Shown here: positions 45,406 to 54,406 of the stretch, piece after piece
How positions within the stretch are numbered: position 1 is the stretch's first letter
Layout of the letters: each line of letters begins with the position of its first letter
Source of the DNA: Natrinema saccharevitans
Lineage (GTDB): Archaea; Halobacteriota; Halobacteria; Halobacteriales; Natrialbaceae
Direction: 5' to 3'
DNA: 64,000 nucleotides
NCBI RefSeq assembly: GCF_001953745.1
Contig: NZ_LWLN01000002.1
Coordinates: 1-64,000 of the forward strand
The notes under the pieces: generated by a model
Told to the model about the DNA's origin: nothing
The model's database searches: none
The model's input: only the letters and a program-made list of their open reading frames with translations
Translations under genes and position numbers: made by a program

Positions 45406-46565
45406 CGCACCACCCGATCGGCGCGGTACACCGGCTGGCCGGCGACGAGCGCGCTAACGACCGTCGGTGTCGGGTCACGGTCGACGACGAGCAAGTCGGC
45501 TCGCGCCCCGACTTCGATCCGACCGCGGTCGTCGAAACCGACCGCGTCGGCGGGATTGGCGCTGACGCGGTTGACCCGCTTGGGCAGTGGTTCCCCGGTG
45601 TCGACGAACGCGGCCGCGAGCAGCGACGGCGGGTGGTAGTCGGCCACGAGAGTGTCGACGACACCGGCGTCGATGGCGTCGCCCGTCGAGAGATTGCCCC
45701 ACTGGCTCTCTCCGCGGACGAGATTCGGAGCGCCCATCGCGGTCGTCATACCGAGTTCGGCCGCGCGCTCGGCGGTCTCTAACGTGATCGGATACTCCGT
45801 GATGTCCACGCCGGCATCAGCCAATCGCTCGACTTCCGCGGGATTCTCATCGTCGTGCGAGGCCGTCACTGCACCGGTGTCGTGGGCGGCCTCGACGATC
45901 TCGTCGACGCGCTCGCGCAGCGTCGCCATCGCGATGTCGGTTCGCTCTTCGATCATTTCTTCGGCCTCCTCGGCCGTGTGCTCGCTGGCGTTCTCGTAGT
46001 ACCGTTTAAACGCCTCGACGTCGCGGAACTGGCCCTTGCCGGGGATGTGGCTCATCACCGAAACGAGGTCGGCGTCGCCGTTCTCGACGACTTCGAGAAC
46101 CGCGTCGACACAGCGTTTCTGGGTGACTTCACAACGGGCGTGTAGGCGGTGGTCCACGAGGAGGTCGTCGGCAGCGGTGATTGCCGCTGTCAACGTCGCC
46201 GCGAGTTCGGGCGACCGATCGGCCTCCTCGTCGAGTTCGAAGGAGATGGCGTGAAACTTCGTCGTGATTCCTGCCGCAACATTCGCGCGGTCGGCCGAGG
46301 CCAGCGCCATCGGGAGCGCCATCCGCGCTCCCGAGCGCGGATGGAGGTGATTCTCGATGTCGTCGCCGTGGAGATCGACCAGGCCGGGCATGATAAGGCG
46401 GCCGTTGACGTCGATCACGGTATCAGCGTCGTCGTCGATGTCACCGACTTCGACGATCCGGTCACCCTCGATACGAACGCCGCCCTCGAGCACGGCTTCG
46501 GGCGTGATGACGCGTCCGCCAACGACGGCGACACTTCCCTCTGTGGTCTGGGTGGTTGAACTCAT
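45402..46565 (-). CDS. phnM: PhnM, alpha-D-ribose 1-methylphosphonate 5-triphosphate diphosphatase
   Basis: A 387-residue amidohydrolase-family enzyme (E. coli PhnM is about 378). It removes pyrophosphate from ribose 1-alkylphosphonate 5-triphosphate to give the PhnJ substrate. Motifs are GRLIMPGLVDLHGDDIENH split over the start of the barrel, VMSHIPGKGQFRD, VTASHDDENPAEV, TTAMGAPNLVRGESQWGN and the C-terminal ADLLVVDRD. It overlaps phnL by 4 nt upstream and the TIM-barrel gene by 4 nt downstream. Confidence 0.93.
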   Translation of the reverse strand: MSSTTQTTEGSVAVVGGRVITPEAVLEGGVRIEGDRIVEVGDIDDDADTVIDVNGRLIMPGLVDLHGDDIENHLHPRSGARMALPMALASADRANVAAGITTKFHAISFELDEEADRSPELAATLTAAITAADDLLVDHRLHARCEVTQKRCVDAVLEVVENGDADLVSVMSHIPGKGQFRDVEAFKRYYENASEHTAEEAEEMIEERTDIAMATLRERVDEIVEAAHDTGAVTASHDDENPAEVERLADAGVDITEYPITLETAERAAELGMTTAMGAPNLVRGESQWGNLSTGDAIDAGVVDTLVADYHPPSLLAAAFVDTGEPLPKRVNRVSANPADAVGFDDRGRIEVGARADLLVVDRDPTPTVVSALVAGQPVYRADRVVR

Positions 46566-47299
46566 CCGATCACCACCTCCTCATCGTACGCCTCGATGGG
46601 GGCGACGCGCTGGAGGCGACCATCGTCCAGGACGACCACTCGATCCGCGACGGCATCGACCACATCCGTGTTGTGGAAGACGCCGATGACCGTCGTCTCC
46701 GAACCGAGATACGTTGAAAGGAGATCGATCGCGGCCTGACGGGTGTCGGGGTCGAGCGCGCTGGTCGGTTCGTCCAGCAGGAGCAGGTCCGGTTTCGGTG
46801 CGAGGGCCTGTGCGAGGTTCACTCGCTGGCGCTCGCCGCCGGAGAACGTCGCCGGATACGCCTGCCACAGCTCTTCGGGTACCGACAGCGCCGACAGCAG
46901 GTCACGAGCAGTCGACCGCGCATCCTCGCGGTCGACCCCCTGTTCGACTAGGGGCCGAGCAACCACGTCGACTGCGGGGACCCGGGGAATTTCGTCGAGG
47001 AACTGTGAGGTGTATCCAATGCTGTCCCCCCGGAGGTCGATGACCGTCCGGTCGGGACACGAGGCCAGATCGACGTCGCCGTCGGGACCGTGGTAGACGA
47101 CCTCGCCCGAACTGGGATCGTAGGTTCGGTACAGACATTTCAGCAGCGAGGACTTACCGCTGCCGGATTCTCCGACGATAGCGAGGAACTCGCCCTCGCG
47201 GACGTCGAACGATACGTCGTCGAGACCGACGACCTGGGTGTCGCCGAGCACGTGCATGTCGAAGGTTTTGGAGAGACCGTCGACGGACAGGACTGTCAT
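46562..47299 (-). CDS. phnL: PhnL, C-P lyase ABC-type ATPase subunit
   Basis: A 245-residue ABC ATPase. Walker A is GESGSGKSS at residues 43-51, with GYTSQFLDEIPRVPA as the Q-loop region, signature FSGGERQRVN, Walker B LLLLDEPTSALD and the switch His in GVFHNTD. In bacteria PhnL joins PhnG-H-I for the nucleotide-displacement step and binds the core complex. It is not a membrane importer. It overlaps phnK and phnM by 4 nt each. Confidence 0.92.
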   Translation of the reverse strand: MTVLSVDGLSKTFDMHVLGDTQVVGLDDVSFDVREGEFLAIVGESGSGKSSLLKCLYRTYDPSSGEVVYHGPDGDVDLASCPDRTVIDLRGDSIGYTSQFLDEIPRVPAVDVVARPLVEQGVDREDARSTARDLLSALSVPEELWQAYPATFSGGERQRVNLAQALAPKPDLLLLDEPTSALDPDTRQAAIDLLSTYLGSETTVIGVFHNTDVVDAVADRVVVLDDGRLQRVAPIEAYDEEVVIG

Positions 47300-48126
47300 A
47301 TTACTGAATTGATAAGGGTCTGGGTGTACTCGTGGTGCGGGTCTTCCATGATGCGATCGGTGAGACCGGACTCGACGATGCGACCGTGGCGCATCACGAG
47401 CGTCCGATCGGCGAGTAGGCGGACGACGCTCAGGTCGTGTGAGACCACAATGGCGGCGACGCCCTCTTCGCGCTGGACGCGGCGGAACATGTCCAGTACG
47501 CGGGCTTGGACGCTCACGTCGAGCCCTGTCGTCGGTTCGTCCAGCACGACCAGGTCCGGGTCGGTCGCCAGTGCGCGGGCGATCTGAACGCGCCGCTGCA
47601 TCCCTCCGGAGTAGGTGCTGGTGGGGTCGTCCATCCGGGCGACCGGGATCTCCGTCTCATCGAAAAGATCCCGAACGCGCCCGCGGACATCCTCATACGA
47701 ACGGTTTCCGGCCGAGAGCAGTTTCTCCGCGACGTTGCCGCCGCCAGTGAACTCGAGATTCAGGCCGTCGCGGATGTGCTGGTGGACGAGTGCGATCTCT
47801 CCCGTGCGGAGATCGTGGCGCGTTTCGTAGTCTACCCCGAGCAGATTACCGTCGTGGCCCGCGTAGTTGACCTCGCCGGCAGTTGTAGCGTCGTCGTCGC
47901 GCTCGAGCGCGAGCAGTTCCGCGAGGCTGGACTTACCGGACCCGGACTCGCCGACGATGCCCAACACCTCCCCGGCCTCGACGCTGAGGTCCGCCTCGGC
48001 ACAGGCGACGACGCTACCGCAGTGGGGGCACTGGTTCGTCCCAGCGCGGTCGCCGGTCGACTCGACACAGCGGGGACAGCCGGGTCCGTAGCGCGTCTGC
48101 AAGTCGTGGGCTTCCAACAGCGTCAT
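47296..48126 (-). CDS. phnK: PhnK, C-P lyase ABC-type ATPase subunit with N-terminal zinc ribbon
   Basis: A 276-residue ABC ATPase that binds the PhnGHIJ core in bacteria. A CPRC ... CPHC insert (C17, C20, C33, C36) sits before the first strand pair and looks like a zinc ribbon. It is absent from E. coli PhnK (about 252 residues) but may be common in other lineages. Walker A GESGSGKSS is at 59-67, signature YSGGMQRRV, Walker B LVVLDEPTTGLD, switch His VSHDLSV. It overlaps phnJ and phnL by 4 nt. Confidence 0.92.
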   Translation of the reverse strand: MTLLEAHDLQTRYGPGCPRCVESTGDRAGTNQCPHCGSVVACAEADLSVEAGEVLGIVGESGSGKSSLAELLALERDDDATTAGEVNYAGHDGNLLGVDYETRHDLRTGEIALVHQHIRDGLNLEFTGGGNVAEKLLSAGNRSYEDVRGRVRDLFDETEIPVARMDDPTSTYSGGMQRRVQIARALATDPDLVVLDEPTTGLDVSVQARVLDMFRRVQREEGVAAIVVSHDLSVVRLLADRTLVMRHGRIVESGLTDRIMEDPHHEYTQTLINSVI

Positions 48127-49187
48127 TCCTCGGCACCTCCCTGTTCGATCGCAGCTCCGGCGTCGTTCGTGCCCGCGTCGGGCGTTCCCGGCCCCCAGTC
48201 GACTTCCTCCTCGAGGTGATGGTCCTTCGGGAGGTCGGGATCCTCGCGGCGTTTCTCACAGAAGCTCGAGTCGTTGCAGGCGTAGCGGGTCTCGAAGGCG
48301 TCGTCTCCGTCCTCGGTGGCCTCCTCTGAGACCTCGACGAGGTATGTGTCGGTCGATCCGCAGGCGTGGCAGGCCTGCTCGGGGAAACGCTCGACGGTGA
48401 ACTGCCGGTCCTCGAAGGCTAGTGGTTCGACCTCGGTGTGTGGCGGGACGGCGTAGATACGCGCCTCCCGGCCCGCAGCCAACAACGTGAGATGGTCCGC
48501 GTGATCGAGTTTCGGTACGTCCCATCGCGGGATCGGCGAGGGGTCCATCAGGTAGCGCCCGGCGACCATCGTCGGATACCGAGAGGCGATCTTGATCTCG
48601 CCGTACTCGACGATGTTCTCATAGAGGTGGACCCACATTTTCCCGTAGTTCTTGTGAGCGTGTCGCCGACGGTTGGCTGCGTCCGAGGGATCGACCGTCC
48701 GCAGCGCGTCGGTGATCGGAACCTGCAACACTAGGCGCTGCTTGTCGGTCAGTACCTCCTCGGGGATGCGGTGACGACTCTGGATCAGGTCCGCCTCAGT
48801 GGTGTCGGTCGTCGTCGCCACGTCAGCGGTGGTCTCCGCCAGCCGACGGATGTTGGCGGCGTTGACGCTCTCGTCCGCGCCCTGGTCGATCACTTTGAAC
48901 GTGTCCTCGGGATCGAGGATCGATAGCGAGGCCTGAATACCGCCGGTGCCCCACCCGCGGGCCAGCGGCATCGGCCGGGAGGCGTAGGGTACCTGGTGGC
49001 CGGGGATGGCAACGGCTTTCAGTATCGAGCGTCGGACCTCGCGTTTGGTGTGCTCGTCGAGGTACGCGTAATTGTACCCTTCCAGGCCGTCACTGTCCAG
49101 GGACTCGAGAGCGGCGTCGACGGAGTCGGTCGCGACGGGCGTGCCCCCGCCGGGCGATACGTCGTCGGTTGTGGTCTGTTCAGTCAT
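48123..49187 (-). CDS. phnJ: PhnJ, radical-SAM C-P lyase
   Basis: The 354-residue catalytic subunit, which splits the C-P bond of ribose 1-alkylphosphonate 5-phosphate to alkane and a 1,2-cyclic phosphate. GYNYAYLDEHTKREVRR, ASRPMPLARGWGTGGIQ and HKNYGKMWVHLYENI are PhnJ signatures. The Fe-S and thiyl cysteines are CHAC, then a Cys 27 residues later, then NDSSF and a final Cys, matching E. coli C241, C244, C266 and C272 with a slightly longer loop. It has extra N- and C-terminal acidic tails compared with the 281-residue E. coli protein. I use ATG 49187 rather than GTG 49193. Confidence 0.94.
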   Translation of the reverse strand: MTEQTTTDDVSPGGGTPVATDSVDAALESLDSDGLEGYNYAYLDEHTKREVRRSILKAVAIPGHQVPYASRPMPLARGWGTGGIQASLSILDPEDTFKVIDQGADESVNAANIRRLAETTADVATTTDTTEADLIQSRHRIPEEVLTDKQRLVLQVPITDALRTVDPSDAANRRRHAHKNYGKMWVHLYENIVEYGEIKIASRYPTMVAGRYLMDPSPIPRWDVPKLDHADHLTLLAAGREARIYAVPPHTEVEPLAFEDRQFTVERFPEQACHACGSTDTYLVEVSEEATEDGDDAFETRYACNDSSFCEKRREDPDLPKDHHLEEEVDWGPGTPDAGTNDAGAAIEQGGAEE

Positions 49188-50313
49188 CGTCACTCGTTCC
49201 CGCGACTGCTGGGTCCGCGAGTTGTTCGTCGGTTTCGATGCGGCCGCCCTCGCTCAACCCCTTGCGCTCTCTGATGGCGCGGATGCGGTCCAGGATCGAC
49301 TGGAACGTGACGTAGTGGGGCAGTTTGAGGTGTTCGATGAAGCCGAAGGAGTCCATCCCGTCGACCGTGTCGAGGACGAACTCGGCGTTCTCGGCGGGTT
49401 CCTCGTCGCTGTCGAGCTGGATTGAGGCGTCCAGAATGGTCATCCCGATGGCCTTGCGTTCGTTGCGGCCGAAGGTCAGCCCGTATCCGAACGCGAACTG
49501 TGGGTCCTCGCGCTTCTCGTAGACGGGGACGACCGCCTCGGACTCGGTGACCTCGGTGTGGGTGACGGTCACCTCCTCACCGGTGTACGGGTGTTCGATC
49601 CGGACAGGCAGGCGTCCGACCCGAACCTCCGCCAGCGTCGGATGGACCTGACCGTACCCCCGCAGCGCGGAGTAGCCCAGCGCGGTCACCGCGCCGGTCT
49701 CGCCGCGGGCCAGTTCTTGGAGGACCTCGTCGCGCTCGGGCGGGTGTGTGACCGACTCCCGGGTCGTGTCGTTGGGTTCGTCGACCACCGGTTCGTCGGG
49801 TTCGTGCAACAGCCCTTCTTCCCGAAGCAGTTCCGTGACGTTGGTCAGCCGCTCGGGATCACCCTCGTCATCGAGGTCCCACTCGGCGGTGGGGTCCTCG
49901 GGATCGTCGTCAGCGAGATCAAAATCCAGTAGTCGCTGGGTGTAGTCCTTGGTCGCACCGAGGATCTGGCCACCGGGGACGTCCTTGAACGCCGGTGAAA
50001 CCCGCCTACTGGCGATCATCTCGCCCGGATCGACTGTGATCGTCTCATCGAACCGTTCCAGCGTCGAGCGGTACGCCCGCAGCAGGAACGCGGCCTCGAC
50101 CGTGTCGCCCTGGGCCTGCTTGACCGCCAACGCGGCCAGTCGTGGCGCGTAGAGGCCGCCCTCACTCATCGCCTTTGCGGTGAGGCGGCCGAGTTGCCCC
50201 TCGATCTGATCGATACCGATATCGTCGGAATCGTCGTCGATGCGCTGTTTCTCGAATAACTGTTCGGCGCGCTCGATGAGTTCCTCCCCAGCAGTAACCG
50301 CGACGTACCCCAC
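49180..50313 (-). CDS. phnI: PhnI, C-P lyase nucleosidase subunit
   Basis: A 377-residue PhnI, the subunit that displaces adenine from ATP with the phosphonate when assembled with PhnG, PhnH and PhnL. MGYVAVTAGEELIERAEQL opens the protein (GTG start), then EGGLYAPRLAALAVKQAQGD, FKDVPGGQILGATKDYTQRLLDF split between strands, ALGYSALRGYGQVHPTLAE and FGYGLTFGRNERKA are hallmark segments. An acidic linker at about 135-180 is a haloarchaeal insertion. It overlaps phnJ by 8 nt. Confidence 0.94.
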   Translation of the reverse strand: MGYVAVTAGEELIERAEQLFEKQRIDDDSDDIGIDQIEGQLGRLTAKAMSEGGLYAPRLAALAVKQAQGDTVEAAFLLRAYRSTLERFDETITVDPGEMIASRRVSPAFKDVPGGQILGATKDYTQRLLDFDLADDDPEDPTAEWDLDDEGDPERLTNVTELLREEGLLHEPDEPVVDEPNDTTRESVTHPPERDEVLQELARGETGAVTALGYSALRGYGQVHPTLAEVRVGRLPVRIEHPYTGEEVTVTHTEVTESEAVVPVYEKREDPQFAFGYGLTFGRNERKAIGMTILDASIQLDSDEEPAENAEFVLDTVDGMDSFGFIEHLKLPHYVTFQSILDRIRAIRERKGLSEGGRIETDEQLADPAVAGTSDDD

Positions 50314-50859
50314 TCAGACCACCTCCATCGTTACCGACCGCGGGAGTGCAGCCACGCGATCCTCGGTGGCGAAGATAGCGTCGACGCCGCGCGGGTAGTC
50401 GGACTGGGCCGCAGCAAGTGCAGACAGTTCCGTCTCGGGTAGAGCCACCGATAGCGTTGCCGTCCCGTCGACACCTGGGCCCGAGAGGCTCAGTGTTGTT
50501 CCGTTGGCCGCGTCGTCGTCGAGTGTTTCGACGCGGTAGACCACGGTCGCACCGTCGCTGGGTTCGGTCAGCGAGCCACGCCTGCAGTCCTGTACATCCC
50601 AATCGATGTGTTCGCGGGCGTGGACGATGTCCGCCTCCCCGAACGGAGCGCGTTTGAACCGGCCCTGATCGGCCAGGGCGTCCCGCACGGTCTCGTCGTC
50701 GGTCGCAAGCGTCACCTCGTGGTCGACGAGGGTCGCGACGACGGCGTGGTCCGCGGGCGCCGGGACGGCGTGGACGGTTCCGGGCCGACTCATCGCCTCG
50801 AGTAGCCCGTCGAACGTCCGGCGAGTATCGTGAACGGGGTCGATGCCGAGGGCTCTCAC
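50314..50859 (-). CDS. phnH: PhnH, C-P lyase core subunit
   Basis: A 181-residue PhnH (about 194 in E. coli), a structural partner in the PhnGHI step and core complex. It shows DPVHDTRRTFDGLLEAMSRPG at the N-terminus and later SLSGPGVDGTATLSV, YPRGVDAIFATEDRVAALPR. It overlaps phnG by 4 nt, and its stop directly abuts the phnI start. Confidence 0.92.
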   Translation of the reverse strand: MRALGIDPVHDTRRTFDGLLEAMSRPGTVHAVPAPADHAVVATLVDHEVTLATDDETVRDALADQGRFKRAPFGEADIVHAREHIDWDVQDCRRGSLTEPSDGATVVYRVETLDDDAANGTTLSLSGPGVDGTATLSVALPETELSALAAAQSDYPRGVDAIFATEDRVAALPRSVTMEVV

Positions 50860-51299
50860 TCTTGGCCCTCCATCGTCTCGAACTCGACGGCGGTGTGTTT
50901 GCTCTGTGCCCAGTCCCGGCGTCGCTGCTCGCGCTGTCGGGCCGCCACGTCCTCGAGTGCGGCGACGATCGCGGGCGTCTCCTCGTGGCCCGCGGCGACA
51001 GCAGCATCGACGATCGCGCCCGAGAGCGCGGCCCGTTCGCCCTTGCCCGGCACCATGGCAAAGCCGCGCGTCTCCTCGAGTTCCACCTCCGCGGGTGTCA
51101 CCAGAACCTCGCCGAGGTTGAACGGGCGATGTTCGACCGGGTCACACACCTGTTGCATCAGTAACTGTGGCCGCGGTTCTTGACGGACCGACAGCGGCGG
51201 GTCCCCTTCGAGCACGTCGTTGGCGAACTGAGCGAGTGTCGCCCCCTCGCAGGCGGCGATCAGCTCGAACCGATCGGATCTGTCGTGTGGATCAACCAT
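50856..51299 (-). CDS. phnG: PhnG, C-P lyase core subunit
   Basis: A 147-residue PhnG, close to the E. coli length of about 150. RFELIAACEGATLAQFAND, PQLLMQQVCDPVEHRPFNLGE in two parts, VELEETRGFAMVPGKGERAALSGAIVDAA and the C-terminal QREQRRRDWAQSKHTAVEFE are family segments. I choose ATG 51299 (MVDPHDRSD) because length fits and a TATA-like TTCTTATG (plus 51330-51337) lies about 30 nt upstream. An in-frame ATG at 51332 is the alternative. It is the first gene of the operon. Confidence 0.9.
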   Translation of the reverse strand: MVDPHDRSDRFELIAACEGATLAQFANDVLEGDPPLSVRQEPRPQLLMQQVCDPVEHRPFNLGEVLVTPAEVELEETRGFAMVPGKGERAALSGAIVDAAVAAGHEETPAIVAALEDVAARQREQRRRDWAQSKHTAVEFETMEGQE

Positions 51300-51552
51300 A
51301 CACTCGGTCGAAACACGTCCAAACGACTGCATAAGAATTCTCTCGGTACTCTCTATGGACCGCTCGTCGTCGGGGTTGATCCCACCGATCAGTGAGCCGA
51401 GTACAGACGGGTACGTACTCCGTGTGATAGTCGGTGTCTCTATCCGGGAAGCAGACGGACCGACACGGAGCCTTCGGACTCTACCCAGCCAATCGTTATT
51501 CGGTCGATTTTCCAGTGTTGAATTGATGTGTGACAGACAGAGCAACGACAGA
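51300..51552. promoter_or_regulatory. Divergent promoter region between the phnG and phnD operons
   Basis: About 250 bp separate the two divergent operons. A minus-strand TATA-like TTCTTATG near 51330-51337 could serve phnG. CGTTATTC at 51494-51501 is 25-30 nt before the ATG at 51526 and could serve phnD. I see no clear palindrome, but control by the PhoU-like regulators downstream is plausible. Confidence 0.55.
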
Positions 51553-52551
51553 ATGGGAGAATCAACACCCAACGGAGACAGTCGGAGCAACGCGGTCGGT
51601 CGACGCGGGTTTCTTTCCGGAACCGCGGCGACCGCCCTCACTGCGAGTCTAGCAGGCTGTGGGGGCGTCCTCGGCGGGACCGCTGACGAAAACGTCGTTA
51701 CGATGCTATTGACGCCTGGGACACCGGCGGACGCTCGCCGCCGATATAAACCCGTTCAGAACCTCCTCAACGCAGAAATCGACGGTGCAGAGTTCGAGAT
51801 GCAGGTTCCGACGGACTACTCGGCGATTCTCCCGGCCCTCGAGAGCGAGCAGGCCGAAATCGGCATGGACGACGTGACGGTGCTGGCGAATCCGGATAAA
51901 ATGGACATCTACGGCTCGACCGTGACTGGCGGGTCGGCGTTCTACTTCTCGCTGATGGTCGTCCCACCGGAATCGGATATCGGTGGGCCCGAAGACGTCG
52001 AGGGCCAGACGTGGGCCTTCGCCGACCGTCTCTCGACCAGCGGTTCTATCTTCGCGCTGTACGCGCTCCAGGAAGCCGGGCTCGATATCGGTGACGCGCC
52101 GAAGGATGATCCGGTCGACTTCGAAGGAAGTTGGACCGACCACGACCAGGCACTCCAGCGGGTCGGGGAGGGGCAGGCCGACGGGGCGACGACCTGGGGC
52201 GGCAACGGCATCCCGCACCTGCCAGAAGATACCGAAGTGCCCGACCGCGTCGAGGAAAATAGCTCTTTCCTGGAAACGATGGGCACCGAAACGCCGGAGT
52301 TCAAGGCGGTTTGGTGGTCGTTCCCGATCCCGAAACAGCCGATGTACGCCCGGACCAGCTGGGAGTCTGATGTGAAAGAGGAGGTGGGGGAAGTTCTTCG
52401 AGGCTCTGATAAAGAGCAGATCGAAGAACACTATCCGGATGACTACAACGAGGATGAGCTACCGTTCACCACGCTCAGTGACACGTCGATAGAGGATTAC
52501 CAACCAATCATCGAACGGATGAACGCAGTCGGTATCGAGCCCGGCGAATAA
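51553..52551 (+). CDS. phnD: PhnD, phosphonate-binding lipoprotein
   Basis: A 332-residue periplasm-side binding protein of the PhnCDE importer. Twin-arginine GRRGFLSG (R17-R18), a hydrophobic stretch and the lipobox SLAGC (Cys 36) show Tat export and lipid anchoring. The binding domain has VTMLLTPGTPADARRRY, VPTDYSAILPALESEQAEIGMDD in two parts, GQTWAFADRLSTSGSIF and DHDQALQRVGEGQADGA, as in PhnD/phosphite-binding families. ATG 51526 is an equally possible start that lengthens the N-terminus by 9 residues. Ligand (phosphonate or phosphite) is not determined. Confidence 0.9.
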   Translation: MGESTPNGDSRSNAVGRRGFLSGTAATALTASLAGCGGVLGGTADENVVTMLLTPGTPADARRRYKPVQNLLNAEIDGAEFEMQVPTDYSAILPALESEQAEIGMDDVTVLANPDKMDIYGSTVTGGSAFYFSLMVVPPESDIGGPEDVEGQTWAFADRLSTSGSIFALYALQEAGLDIGDAPKDDPVDFEGSWTDHDQALQRVGEGQADGATTWGGNGIPHLPEDTEVPDRVEENSSFLETMGTETPEFKAVWWSFPIPKQPMYARTSWESDVKEEVGEVLRGSDKEQIEEHYPDDYNEDELPFTTLSDTSIEDYQPIIERMNAVGIEPGE

Positions 52552-52571
52552 CCACCACAATTATCATTTCT

Positions 52572-53378
52572 ATGAGTACACTCAAAGTCGAGAACCTGTC
52601 GAAACAGTATGGCGACGTGACCGCACTCGAAGACGTATCCTTCGAGATAGAGGATGAGTTCGTCGTCCTGCTGGGTGAATCCGGCGCAGGCAAGTCGACG
52701 CTACTGCGGTGTGTGAACGGACTGACCGAACCGACCGAAGGTTCAATCTACCTCGACAACGAGGAGATATCCGGCTCGCAGACGGACGTCGGGATGATCT
52801 TCCAGCAGCACAACCTCGTAGAGGGCGTTTCGGCGTATCTCAACGCGCTAACCGGCTCGCTCAGTCGCGTCTCGATGCTCCGGAGTATGCTTCAGTGGCA
52901 ATCCCAGGAGGACAAGGTCCGGGCCCTAGAAGCCCTCGAAACCGTCGGCCTGCTTGAAGAGAGCCACCAGAAGGTCGCACAGATGTCCGGCGGCCAACAG
53001 CAGCGGGTCGGTATCGCCAGAGCGCTCGTTCAGGACCCGCGACTGCTGCTGGCCGACGAGCCGGTCGCCAGTCTTGACCCTTCTAGTGCCGAGACGGTGA
53101 TGACATATCTTCGTAAGGCCGCGAAGGAGCACGACGTGACCGCGCTCGTGAGCCTCCACCAAGTGAACGTCGCCGCCCACTTCGGTGATCGGTTCATCGG
53201 GCTTCGTGAGGGACAGAAGCTGTTCGATGTCGGACGCGGGGAACTCACCCCCGAGCTGATTGACGCCCTCTATGGCAGTGTAGAGACCGTCAGCCTCGCC
53301 GAGCAACCGAGCACAGTTGGGAACGAACAGGACGAGGGGGTACCGCTCGACGACATCGAGCAGGGGATCGAAGCATGA
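52572..53378 (+). CDS. phnC: PhnC, phosphonate ABC importer ATPase
   Basis: A 268-residue ABC ATPase. Walker A GESGAGKST is at residues 35-43, with IFQQHNLVEGVSAYLNAL after the Q-loop, signature MSGGQQQRVGIARAL, Walker B LLLADEPVASLDP and the switch His in VSLHQVNVA. These are PhnC features. It follows phnD after 20 nt and overlaps phnE by 4 nt. Confidence 0.92.
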   Translation: MSTLKVENLSKQYGDVTALEDVSFEIEDEFVVLLGESGAGKSTLLRCVNGLTEPTEGSIYLDNEEISGSQTDVGMIFQQHNLVEGVSAYLNALTGSLSRVSMLRSMLQWQSQEDKVRALEALETVGLLEESHQKVAQMSGGQQQRVGIARALVQDPRLLLADEPVASLDPSSAETVMTYLRKAAKEHDVTALVSLHQVNVAAHFGDRFIGLREGQKLFDVGRGELTPELIDALYGSVETVSLAEQPSTVGNEQDEGVPLDDIEQGIEA

Positions 53379-54406
53379 GTGCGCCACCCTCGAAGATGGA
53401 CTCACTCGCGGCTTACTTCGGCTACGCTGACATCGGAGACTCGCCAGCCGAGCAGAAGCTTCAGGACATGAAACGCCGCAAAACGAAGCGGCGGCTCTGG
53501 ACGCTCGGCGGACTCATCGCGACCTACCTGTTGTTCTATGCGAGCCTCCTTCTCATCGAGTTCAACGTCGCCGAACTGGTTGGCCAGCTTGATCAGTTCT
53601 ACGATGCGCTGCTGGGGTACTTCCCGCCGACGACGTACTTCGGTATCCCCTTTATTGATCTGGGAGCCTACACGAGCTTCATCATCGAGGAAAATCTCAT
53701 CCTCACAGTCGAGGGTGGCCAGATTGTCTGGGGTGCGATGTTCGTCACGATGGCTGTCGCCATCGTCGGGACGGTACTCGGTTTGCCGCTCGCGCTATTC
53801 TTCGGAGTCATGTCTAGCGAACGGGTCATTCCCTACCCGTTCAATTTCATCTTCCGCGGGACGATGAGTCTCATCCGTGCGATTCCGGGGCTGGTGTGGT
53901 TCCTGATCCTGATCCCGCTGGCAGGTGTTACTCCGTTCACAGGCGCCCTGGCGATTATGGTCGATACCACCGGCTACCTCGGGAGGCTCTTTACCGACGA
54001 ACTCGAGGAGATCGAAGACGGTCCGATCGAGGGGATCCGTTCAACGGGTGCGAGCAGTTCACAGATTGTCTCCTTCGGTATGTTGAGTCAGGTATTCCGG
54101 CAGTTCATCGCCTGGATTGCTTTCGATCTCGAACACAACGTCAGAGCCGCGATCGGGCTCGGTATCATCGGTGCTGGTGGGCTCGGACTCGAACTGTACG
54201 TCCAACGCCAGACGTTCAACTACACCGAGATGATGGCCTGTATCATCCTCATCTTCCTGCTGGCAGCCTCCGTCGAATTGGTTAGCCAGCGCGTCCGCTC
54301 GACCCTTCGCGACGACGACGATGTCGAGAAGTCGGGAATCATCGAGGCGTTCGCTAACGCACCCAGGAATATCCTCTCCTCGACGATGGGACGACGCGGC
54401 CAATGA
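53375..54406 (+). CDS. phnE: PhnE, phosphonate ABC importer permease
   Basis: A 343-residue membrane permease with at least five hydrophobic helices ([77 protein letters not shown]). The coupling loop [22 protein letters not shown] is the EAA-type contact to PhnC. A cytoplasmic N-terminal part precedes the first helix. Start and stop overlap the flanking genes by 4 nt. Confidence 0.92.
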   Translation: MSAPPSKMDSLAAYFGYADIGDSPAEQKLQDMKRRKTKRRLWTLGGLIATYLLFYASLLLIEFNVAELVGQLDQFYDALLGYFPPTTYFGIPFIDLGAYTSFIIEENLILTVEGGQIVWGAMFVTMAVAIVGTVLGLPLALFFGVMSSERVIPYPFNFIFRGTMSLIRAIPGLVWFLILIPLAGVTPFTGALAIMVDTTGYLGRLFTDELEEIEDGPIEGIRSTGASSSQIVSFGMLSQVFRQFIAWIAFDLEHNVRAAIGLGIIGAGGLGLELYVQRQTFNYTEMMACIILIFLLAASVELVSQRVRSTLRDDDDVEKSGIIEAFANAPRNILSSTMGRRGQ

